Origin: Thelonectria olida
Taxonomy: Eukaryota > Ascomycota > Sordariomycetes > Hypocreales > Nectriaceae
Direction: 5' to 3'
DNA: 64,000 bases
Assembly: GCA_020736575.1 (NCBI GenBank)
Contig: JAGPYM010000026.1
Location: 248,001-312,000, forward strand
Shown here: positions 12,042 through 21,637 of the stretch, one piece after another
Layout of the letters: every line of letters starts with the position of its first letter
Numbering within the stretch: the stretch's first letter is position 1
Translations under genes and position numbers: made by a program
Notes under the pieces: generated by a model
What the model was told of the DNA's origin: nothing
Databases searched by the model: none
The model's input: only the letters and a program-made list of their open reading frames with translations

Positions 12042-13770
12042 TTTGATGGACGCAGATATTAATGACGGATATCAGATCCTGTTGGGAATAGTGAGAGAAG
12101 GAGAGATGGGATAATTATTTGAGAGTCTACCCAAGGTCTTTATAGTCAACACATAGGCGAGAAAACCGTCATTGAACGTCAATTCACCACACACTGACAC
12201 CATCCCGTTCGCGGAACTCGCTCAGTCACCGGCAAGTCGCAGCGACGTTCCCATGACGGCAGCGTGGTGCAATATGTTGTGACATGCTGATCCAGCCAGT
12301 CTTGGTCGTCGCTCCCGCGATTGCGCCATCCAAGCCAATTCTAAAACAACAAAACTCCTTCGCAGAGACGGGGTAAAGCAGTCATCACGCTTCCGACTGG
12401 CCAATGGTTACCAAAGTCACAGCACCCTATTCGGGGAATGGAGATTCAGGTGTCATGTTAGATTCTGCCGCCTGCAATCGTCAACCACGCGTCTGATTAT
12501 TAATTGAGATGCGCGCGGCTGGGACATGCGGAGAAGAGGATCAGATAATCGCATGTTGACATGAATTCTTCACGTGCCAATTTCAGCTTCCTTTTACCGC
12601 TGGGAGCAAGATGAGCGCTTCAAACGCGCTTGATAAACTACGAGAGAGCGATCAACACGATAGCTGTAATAAGAAACCATCTGGATTATAGGATTATTCA
12701 GTAGTAATGGCTTCCCGACGTGATGTGAATATTTCCCATTAATTCACTTCACTTTGCGGTGGCGCGACAAGAAGGTTCACTCTGCTAGAGCAGCCGGTAC
12801 TGAAAGGAGCACACGTTTCTTGAACTACCTTGATACTGCGAAGCAAGACTCGAACGTGACTGTCAGCCATTGCCCGGCCACTCATTCTATTTTATTCACA
12901 CCGACATGGTTTCTCTTCACGGTGCACACAAAACAAGAGCTTGAGTCCTTGTCGGCTTCTTGCAGCGCCGTGAGCCCGATGAACCCTACACGTGGACATC
13001 GGCTGCCCTATGTTTCAACAGTAGCTTCATCGTCGCTCCATGTCCCCGGTTGGCCGCCAGGTGCAATTGCTGAACCCTCTACCTAGGTTGTCGATCTGAT
13101 GCATGTCTGACTTGCGTCTGCAGACGGCACCGACTTGTTCCCATGAACATGCTCACTGGCTATGTGGAAAGCTGTTGAGGTGGACATGCAGCGGCTGCGC
13201 TTTCATCCATGTTCGTGAATACTAGAAACTTCAGCTTGAGCGCCATGTTCCACCCTCTTATCTATTGCGTTGGCATCAATTACTAGTGCCAACAACTTGA
13301 CACTCGCCCCGTAGCCGCTGGAAAATGCAAGTATGTGTTGAAGGGCCATTGGCTGGTTTTCCCATGTTGGCAGCGGTTTAGTTGAAAATTCACACAGTCG
13401 CAGCCCTAGCTAGACCCCTGGTCTCCATACACGGCTAAAGCCATTGCAAGGCAATATGATAACAGTCAGGCCTCAAACCGTGATGAGATTCAGCCAGAGC
13501 CTTACGGACTCTTGGCAAACGCCACGTCAACTGCCACGTCAACAGTGCTTGTAATTACATTCTGCCCCTAAGATAGGTCACTTTAGATAGAAGTCCCGCA
13601 TAATAACAGTCCCTCCAATAACGCGACTACCTGTGCTTGCCTCTCTTGCCGCCGGGGAAGATATAAAGGTGCCGGAAAAGGTTGCGGGCATGGGATCCTG
13701 CATCAGTTAATTAGATCTCAATGCGTTCTGAGTATGGACACTCTTTTTCCAGTTTCCATGTGATGGGGTT
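12042..13770. other. Intergenic region
   Basis: It includes the dioxygenase promoter and the 3' flank of the next minus-strand gene. No coding sequence is convincing; the open frame at 12754-13086 lacks family resemblance. A tandem GCCACGTCAAC duplication lies near 13521-13543. Confidence 0.45.
13521..13543. promoter_or_regulatory. Tandem TGACGT (CRE/bZIP-like) sites
   Basis: The 11-mer GCCACGTCAAC is repeated twice with one base between. On the other strand each copy contains TGACGTGG, a typical bZIP/CRE-type core. They lie about 230 bases beyond the stop of the minus-strand helical-domain gene, so the target is unclear. Confidence 0.25.
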
Positions 13771-14381
13771 TCAAACGTTCCTGGCCCTCGATTCGAGAAC
13801 AGTGTGAAATATGTGTTGTTGCTTGGTGAAAGCATCGATGAACTTTTGCACTGTATGGTCGGTATCCTCAAAGCGCCGCGGCTCATCTGGCCGTAGGCAC
13901 AAGAGATGCTGCCTGAGACATGTCAGCATTCAGCTGCAGCTGCGCATGAAGGCAAATTGTACCTAAGACCAACAATCAGATGAAAACTCAGCTCGTCTCT
14001 TAGAATTGCCACACGCTGCTCCAGATTCACAATCTTCTTCTCGTTCCACGACGACTTCAAGGCCTTGAATAGGGCATCCCAAAAACGGTGTTTCCGCTTC
14101 ACCTTCATTCTTTCCAACTCAATTAGTAGGTCTCGTGTAACTTCATTACAAGCCTCACAGAGCCTCCTGATAGGATCAGTTTTCCCAATGCCAGGCGTAG
14201 TTAGGAGCATATTGTTGAGCAGAAGAAGGTCGTCGATCACAGTCTCCAGCTCAGCCCTCTCCGCGATTGTGCCATTCCCAGACTGATACAACTGAGAAAA
14301 AGTCGAGACGAGTTTGGAGCCGACTTCGACGAATTGAATAGCATTGCCAGCAAGGGCGACGAAGGATATTGGATCAATCAT
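13771..14381 (-). CDS. Small protein with fungal NLR-type helical N-terminal domain
   Basis: Two exons, 13963-14381 and 13771-13912, are separated by a 50-nt intron; the product is 186 aa. The start MIDPISFVALAGNAIQFVEVGSKLVS closely resembles the helical domain at the very N-terminus of many fungal NLR-like and ankyrin/NACHT proteins (MDPLSxxALAGNxxQF). The rest is amphipathic helix with LETVIDDLLLLNN and a basic segment near residues 95-120. Here the domain stands alone, with no NACHT, ankyrin or WD repeats after it; exon 2 ends normally after about 47 further residues. Its function in NLRs is thought to be signalling or oligomerisation. It is divergent from the lipase-domain gene at 15156. 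It could instead be a trimmed remnant of a longer NLR gene. Confidence 0.68.
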
Positions 14382-15155
14382 TTTTGGTGCTGACGAATGT
14401 GTTGGAATTTCCACGTCAGGGCATACTCATGAAGATGGAAGCTTTTATGCAGCCAATAGCCCCGGGAGGCCGGCCACTTCGTTCAGACATTATTAGACGG
14501 CCTCAGAAAGTCTGAAGGCGGCCGCCTCAGGTCCAGCTCCAAAAAGATCGACTAAGGGCAGCTTTTGGGCAGCCACAATGCCAATCAATCATAGGCACAG
14601 CAAATGATGGTCTACCTAAGTAGACTTGAAAAGAGAAGCGAATGGAAAAATGACCTCCTCACCGCCCTCACTAAGGAGCTTTAGCTTCTCTTGAACCTGA
14701 GACAAGCATACATGGGCTTGACCTGAGGCCATATCTGTGCCCACATTGGCTTTGCCGCAGCCACATTCAAGCCAATAGCCTATTGAAAGTGCAATGTCTT
14801 ACTGAAATTTCGCCTTTTTTTTTCATTCAAGTTCTGTTTCAAGCATAGTCGCCTCATTAATGCCTTTGTCTTGCATACGTGGCTGGCTGGGTGCCTGCCG
14901 GAGATGGATGGATCGCCTCGTGACGGACCAGGCACGGCGGTAGAAGACGGATGAACGCAAAACTAACCCGGAAGCTGGGAATGTTTCTAGACCTTTCTTC
15001 TCATATATAAATGGGTGCCTTGTGAATTCATTCATTTGAATCGAGGCAAAGACAAAGTCATCTGGCTTCACAGGTTAACTACGCGCTGAGACTTCCGACC
15101 ATCAATACAAGCCAACACACCTCAGCTCAAACGCTCTCATGCCTACAAAACTACA
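14382..15155. other. Divergent promoter region
   Basis: This is a 774-base region between two genes transcribed away from each other. Sequence around 15002-15011 (CATATATAAA) could supply a TATA-like element for the rightward gene. No gene was seen; the minus-strand frame at 14823-15071 is unconvincing. Confidence 0.45.
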
Positions 15156-16385
15156 ATGACCACCAGGCTCTCAAAACTAGAGCCCGCCCCTACCGACGCG
15201 GTCGTCGAGTGAGTGATAACCAACCCGTACCCCCTCCAAGGCCGCCTCTCCCGCAGCTAACATTCAGCGCAAGCATTGTCTTTGTTCACGGCCTTGAAGG
15301 CGGTCCAGAGTCTACATGGACCCGAGATGAAGTCTTCTGGCCCCGGCACCTCCTCCCCAACGACTTCCCCAAAGCTCGCATCTTCACTTTTGGATACGGA
15401 ACTGAGCCACTCGGCTCTCGTGGGGGGAGTTTATGGGATTGGATAACAACTTCAGCGGATGAGCTCTGCCGCCACCTACTTTGGCAGCGATCGCAGGATG
15501 ACCTGGATGTTAGACGCTGCATTCTTTACCTTTCTTTTCACTGAACCAAGTCTGGGCTAACCTAGTTCCTGCTGTTAGGAGGCACTTCCGATCGTGTTCG
15601 TGGCATACAGTCTCGGGGGCCTCGTTTGTGCACAGGTGGGTTTGCTGTTTTCAAACCAAACACTTACTCACAACTGGTAGGCACTCTTGATGGATAGAAA
15701 GCAGCAGTTCGCCAGCAACGTACGGAGCATAGCCTTCTTTGGGACGCCCTTTCAGAAATTTGAAATGGTACAGTGGACGAAGTTGGCCATTGACTTGGAC
15801 GGGGAGTCGACGGAGCTGAGCAAGCTGGGACAAGACTTTGCTGACCTAGTGGCCAAACGCAATAACGACTCCAACAAACTTCAACTGCACAGATTCTTCG
15901 AAGCGAACAATATGAAAAACGGCCCAGTATGTCAACTCTTATCCTGTTTCTACCCGAATCTGTATTCATCTAATCTATCAAAGGTGGTTCCCGAAATAAC
16001 CACAAGAGTCGGAAATTGCCCCGGCGATGGAATTCCATCTGACCATTGGAACATTTGCCGATTCGGACGGGGTGATCAAAATTACCAAAAAGTGTCTCGA
16101 GTATTCCAGCGTTGGGCGAGAGAGTTCGAAAACATGCCAGAGACGAGCGAGGTCTATAGTTCCGTCCTAGTAATGCATTCTTTCCGCTAATGAGCGCAGG
16201 CCCAGTCTATCAAAATAGAATTCTCTGGAGAGTTCTTTGCTTCCCCGGCAGTTGGAATTGCCAAACCCAAGAGTCACATTCAAGGGGGGAGGGTCAACAT
16301 CAGGGTTTTCAAGCCGAATGCAGCTGCAGAGGGTCAACCCACAATTACTTCGGCTGGTTCTGGGGAAACTGATGAGTCGGAATAG
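15156..16385 (+). CDS. Stand-alone SERAC1/DUF676-like alpha/beta-hydrolase domain protein
   Basis: Six exons, 15156-15208, 15268-15508, 15579-15635, 15681-15926, 15984-16151 and 16200-16385, give 316 aa in frame. The core begins SIVFVHGLEGGPESTW, then a TFGYG strand, the nucleophile elbow AYSLGGLV (Ser in the second-strand turn, with Ala replacing the usual Gly at the first position) and FFGTPFQ. This is the lipase-like domain that in fungi usually sits at the N-terminus of NACHT/NB-ARC NLR proteins. Here it ends in an SIKIEFSGEF-type beta segment and a Ser/Thr/Glu-rich tail, with no NTPase after it. It may be a separate effector or adaptor partner, or an orphaned NLR head. The neighbour across the divergent promoter carries another NLR-type N-terminal domain. 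Confidence 0.78.
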
Positions 16386-16614
16386 CCAGGGAGGTTTGTG
16401 GTGTTGGGATGAAGATAACGCTAAGTTCCTGACCAAGACAGAAGTAGCAATGACAATCTTGGGAGCACTTCACTCTCCCTTGTATCTTTCCTATAGGAGT
16501 TTCCATAGCAGTGTCAGACTATTAGAGATAGTGGACTAAGACTTGATACTGTTGTTTCCGAGGCTACTTGGAACTAGAATACGGGCGTCGGTCAATGCTT
16601 CCCGTCTCTAACGC

Positions 16615-16824
16615 GAGTTCCTGGCTGATGTTCCCATCAGTTCATTCGCTACCGAATCTGGCTCCGTCACTGGTGCATATGAGCCTTTGAACCAAGATCC
16701 TGCTTTCCATCTTGCCCAAGCTCCCCAAAAGCCCGAGACTTTCTTTGATCCATTTGACGGGGGCTTTTCCAAGCGATTGATGCGATACGAGATGACCAAG
16801 AACAATGCTATTGAGATGCAATGA
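16615..16824 (+). other. Possible terminal exon or coding remnant
   Basis: An open 69-codon stretch ends in TGA at 16822-16824 and includes the protein-like segment PETFFDPFDGGFSKRLMRYE. It has no start codon and a stop immediately upstream, so it would need a splice acceptor I cannot identify. It lies 230 bases after the lipase-domain gene on the same strand. It may be a remnant of a longer gene that once followed; I recognise no family. Confidence 0.22.
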
Positions 16825-16844
16825 AGAAAGCTACAGAAGTCAGT

Positions 16845-17455
16845 TTATCCCCTCCGCCAAGTTGACGTCTCAGTCAAACTCACATGAAGACAGTGGCACA
16901 AACCCATGTTCCATTTACCGACTTGCATTTCTTGTTGTTTGCCCATTTCCAGGAACAGTCCTTTATTGTCTTGTGGCCCAACAGAGGTACATATTGTGCC
17001 TGCAGGACAGCGAGCACAATCCACACCGCGAGATAAATGCAGCGCATAGGCATGATGCAGACACGCAAGACCTTTCTGACGGATCTGGCTCGCCCCTGTG
17101 CGCAGTGGGTTTTCACTGTCGTGAGAATGCGACAATAATGCGCAATTAGCGAAAAGGAAGTCATAGCCTCCATCAACGACTGAGGCTCGCAGTTAGCAAC
17201 CTGGCCAAGTTATCGTGATGCCTTATAACCCACTAATGCAGTTTCTGTTCCTTGGACTGCGCGGGCTGCGAGGGGAAAGTCGATCCTTGTCAATCTCTTA
17301 CCGCCCAGGGCATTGACGGCGAGGAAAAATGCCACTATGCCGAGCAGGACTGTGATGAGATTGACGGCGAAGCTGGCCCAGCCCAAGTAACGAAGGGAGG
17401 GCGATACTTTGAAGGCCGGTTGGCTGTTGGCGTTGTAGCGTCTGTTCGCACTCAT
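16845..17455 (-). CDS. Possible small membrane protein (tentative two-exon model)
   Basis: Exons 17302-17455 and 16845-17179 join in frame across a GTAAGA...CTCAG intron of 122 nt to give 162 aa. The N-terminus is MSANRRYNANSQPAF followed by one strongly hydrophobic helix at about residues 21-45. The second exon is Cys/His-containing and not recognisable. Open sequence upstream (about 17470-17730, minus) also looks protein-like, so the real gene may start earlier. Confidence is low because neither the start nor the family is certain. Confidence 0.3.
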
Positions 17456-18302
17456 CGTGATCTAGGTAGTCCCGCACAAAGATTTCTAGGATGGTCGAAG
17501 GGCTTTGTCGGCGATATTTGAGCAGTTGCTCATTGAGTGAGGCCACCCACCTATTTGCCTTGAGCAGGCCATCTTCGTGCCAAGCGGTAAAAAGCCCATC
17601 CAAGGAAATAGGCCCAGATTCTTCACGCGCATGAACTAACCTAAATTTCACAAGGCAGAATGATTCGCCAACTGTAACGTTGGGTGTGGCAGCGAGGACC
17701 AGGGTCTGTCTAAGCGAAGGAGGCTGTGGCTGAAAGAATAAGACGGGCTAATTCAACGCCGTTGGACTTGGCACTTGATGAGACATTCAGGCTAAAGAAG
17801 ACTGACTGAGTACGATTCTGGCAATATATCGATCATATAATGATTGGAATCGTGGTATCCAGTCTATGTTCCACCAGAGCCACCTCAGATAGGAAGCCAC
17901 AAGATTTCAACTATAGCTCAACCACTTCTCCGATTGGGAAAACAAGAACCCGCAGGGGTTTGCTACAAGCTATCAGCATTTTCTCACAAGTTAACCGCAA
18001 GAGAACTTACTTGGTCGTACTCGAGCTGAGCTTTGCCTCCATTTGGCCAACCCACATTGTCGCTATCGACCTATTAGCACCTCAATCTATGCTCTGCCGC
18101 CGAGATGGACCTACACATAATCGACTTGCTGGGAAACCTCCGTCCTAATTGATCAAAATTGTGAGCCCAAGTCAAGTCAAGACGCGAGCTTGCCCTACCT
18201 GATGTCGTACTTGGAGCACGACAGTTTAACTTGACTTACGTCCCCCGACCAAGATCCGAATTCTGCCACCGTGTCGTACACAACAGACATCTGTTTCTCC
18301 TG
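17456..18302. other. Intergenic region with possible upstream exon
   Basis: The minus strand at about 17640-17730 reads in an open, protein-like frame (for example TPNVTVGESFCLVKF before a possible donor) that may belong to the tentative gene below it. Otherwise no gene is supported up to the chitinase stop codon. Confidence 0.3.
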
Positions 18303-21300
18303 TTAGCCAACCTCTTGACACAGTTCTGGGGCAATACTCGCATCTGGCAGTGCCATCGTAAACGTATACCGCGGATGATGGATGAACAAGGTCAGCTTCA
18401 AGCCAAACTCGATGCGCGTCCCCAGCGCGAACTTGCTGCCATCTTCATCGCTCCCATACAAGAAATTCCTCTTTGGGTTGAGGAAGACTTTATGGCTGCT
18501 GTCCGAGCTCTCGCGCTGCTCAGCCAGAGGGAACGCAGCATTAACGTCTCCGAGATGTGACGTGACATTGGCACTCATGATGCCGTGGATGAACGCCCAG
18601 CTTTGAGAGTAGTCTTCGTTGTCGATGCCTTGCAGCGTCGCGACCGAGTGGCTGACTTGGTAGTACGGCTCGAACGAAAGCCATCCGTGCGAATCTCCCA
18701 CCTTCATCGTGTGGGCTGGTAGACTGACTGGATTGTTCTTGATCCAGGCGGGATTGCCCAATTTTGCCCGAGAAATGTCATAGTAAGTGAGGCCCCCGAT
18801 AGTGAATGCTTGGTCAATGTCTCCATCTACGTTGAGCCATCCGCGAGCTGCACCAATGTCGAAGACATTGCCATCCAGGCTCGCCTACACATGTTTGAAA
18901 CCAGTTAATTTGTGGTGGAAAGGGTGCGAGGTCACTTACGTTCATCGAAACTCCATAGCTAAAATCAACCGTGGCGCTGCCCACGATGTAAGCTTTTATA
19001 AACCAATCTTCCTCTACGCCGTCTTCCTTGCACTTTCGCTGTTCGTCAAGCAAAGTAGTGGTCAGATCCGCACGGATGGTAGAGGCGTCGTCCTGGTTCA
19101 ACGCCAACCTTGTCGGGTCTTCAAATAGAGATATTGATTTAACAAAAGGAGCCAACCACCGGCCCGCATGATTGAGCTTTTCAGCAGAAACAGAGGAAGC
19201 AGCCGTGCTGTTGATGAAGTCTAGTTGAATCTCGGTATTGTTCGTGTCGGTTCGGATGAGATCATAGTTGAAATCGAATGAGAAATCGAGAACCTGGGTT
19301 GTCACGGTTCGATGAGCCAAGTGTGCCGGGATGCTTTGGTCTGTCTTTTCAGCATGGGATCGCCTAATGTGGGAGTGATTGCTTACCTTGAGACACTCGT
19401 AAAGAAACCGCCCTGACAAAGCGATGTGGTGCGCACTGTAATTCATTCGTCAACACGGCGTTTTTGCTTAGGGAGACAACTTACATTGTCAGGCATCTCG
19501 ATAAGTGTTCCCTCAACACCACGCTCAAAGATATTACGCGCGCACCAGTACAATTGCTGGTGAAAGCAGGCAATTCTTGCCACCTGGACCATGTGAAGGG
19601 GCTGCTCAAGGATGCCTAAAGGACAGTCGAGGAATACAAAGGGCTCCGGTCGATCATGATGTCGACGTTTCTCATGCCATAAAGAAGCCACAGTGTACGA
19701 GTCGCCCGAAACCTGAAGATGCGCATGCCATCGCTGAAAAGGGTCAGCATGTTCAAATCCTGCCATACCCCCAAATTTCACGGGATCTCTTTTGGATCTG
19801 GCCATGCGACCATTGTCGACAAAAAGGTGTTCAAGGTGAGCCAGTGAAAAAAGGTCGCCAGTTACGGCCTTTGTGATTTCGAGATCTTGATTAAGCTCAT
19901 CGATATCATCCCCGGAGATGGATAAACCGGAGAGGCCAATCTTGTTTGCATAGTGGATGCCAGTTTTGAAGGTAATGACGTTCTCAAAGCTGGGCCCTAT
20001 TATCAGCATTTGAAGTCTGAGACTCTGAGCTGTCCGTGAAATGACTTACTTTCTCCAATTGGTAGTCTTATGCATAAGATACTTCAGGCCGTCCTCCTTG
20101 CCGGTAGGGGTATAATTTGGATCATTGATTTCTGTACATACGGTAAGAGCCGCTCTACTTCTTCCAGGTCATCTCTCGCTCACCTCTATACGTCTTGATC
20201 TCCGGCATGTCCTTGCAACGACGCCCAGGAGCCACCCACTGAAAAGGACAAGCAGTTCTCGAGCACACGGTACTCCTCACGTAACATGCCCTTCCTTCCG
20301 GAGCCAGTCCCAGGATGATGCTGGATGGCTTTGCGCCAACACGCCAAATCTGAGGAGGCTCTCGTCAGCAGAGCCAAGATCCAGGCTCCCTCTTCAAACT
20401 CACCAGACCAAGTGCAATATCTATTTCCGTCAGGTTAGAGGGAAAATATTCCCAATGTTCCTCCACAGGGAAATCGGTAACCTTGGCTTCCCAAAGATCA
20501 TACGCCATGAGATTGATGTAGTCGACGGAGGATTCAACGGCTTTCAGATCGAAGTGCTCCAGATACCAACGAGATACTGGCGCTGTGAATACGACGACAT
20601 GGTCAAGTCCTTGCGCCGCGATTGCGGCCCTCAACTCACTCAACAGTGTTGCATAGTTCTCGCCGTCTTGGTCAGAGGCGCCTCGATCCTTGGAAGTCGG
20701 AAGTTCCCAGTCTTTTTCAAGGTTATGTGACGGTCACGACTTGAGCAGAAATGATGTACTCACCGAAATCTAACAACATTAGCGGCTGCGACTTTGCAGA
20801 GGATGCAATAATTAATAAACTTACTAACACCGTCATATCCAAACTCCAAGAGAAAAGCAAGAAGGTTGCGAATAAACGTCGTCCGATTCTCTTGGCTAGA
20901 AACCAAGCGGGAGAAAACACTCCGCCAGCTATACGGGTAGCCAAACTCCCAACCACTCAGCTCAATGATGGCTTTCAGGCTAGGATTTCTCTCCTTTGCA
21001 TTTCTGATTTGCTCAAAGACTTCCGGCTCCATTCCTTCCATGTTGCGGATCCAAAAGTCGGAAGTCGTGTAGGCGAAGGCAACGTTGAGGTGGGTGAGCA
21101 TGTGAACCGGAGCATTGTTGAGCATGGTTCTTGTCCAGTGAGTGCGATGCGGCAATTGCCATGCGTTCCAATTTGCAACGATTCTTTTCTGCACGGGCGC
21201 ATTATTGCTGTTATCCGCGGAGACACTGCCATGACCGGGCTCACCGGCGAGGCCATCATTCTGGGGCGATCGGCGAGAGTCTCCTAGTACATGAGAAGCA

Positions 21301-21344
21301 AGGGCAGTCACAAGACATGTGAGGAGTTTCTTGGAGGACACCAT
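18303..21344 (-). CDS. Secreted GH18 chitinase, killer-toxin-alpha-like subgroup
   Basis: The start MVSSKKLLTCLVTALA gives a signal peptide. Supported exons: 20825-21344, 20764-20769 (6 nt), 20404-20711, 20184-20349, 20050-20131, one ending at 19485, 19387-19435, 18940-19340 and 18303-18884. The GH18 barrel includes LKAIIELSGWEFG and the catalytic motif DGVNFDWE, assembled across two introns; the Glu acid is present and the first Asp of DxDxE is Asn. A long C-terminal region (CAPHRFVRAVSL, LDFSFDFNYDL, then beta-rich sequence) matches the subgroup C fungal chitinases related to yeast killer-toxin alpha subunits. No LysM or chitin-binding domain is seen before the barrel. The intron between 20050 and the next exon is problematic: only a 33-nt intron (20017-20049) keeps frame, so a frameshift is possible there. 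Confidence 0.85.
20764..20769 (-). other. 6-nt micro-exon within the chitinase active-site motif
   Basis: The bases ATTTCG (minus strand) are flanked by a TTAG acceptor and a GTGAGT donor. With upstream exon end ...GGTGTTA (donor GTAAGT at 20819-20824) and downstream exon ACTGGGAA, they rebuild DGVNFDWE in frame. Flanking introns are 55 nt (20770-20824) and 52 nt (20712-20763). No other acceptor or donor choice recovers the motif. Confidence 0.75.
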
Positions 21345-21637
21345 GACACAAGATGGGTCATGGTCCGGGGCTCGCATGCAGAAAAGAGATCACAGAGTGC
21401 ATCAACGGATCTTGCTTGGAGGAGCTCGTCTGTGGGCTGACAGACCCGCACATTGACAAGGGTCCGAAATTATGACGCGGGAAGAGGTTGGTGAGATGGT
21501 AGGGGTTGGTTGCAGTATGAGCAGCCGTCTTTGGAGACTGCTATTTCCGTCACAGGTGAGAATCAACGGCTCGAACTTCCATACAACAACTACCTCTTTC
21601 ATATAAACAGTAACTACATGCTGTTGAACTCGCTCTT

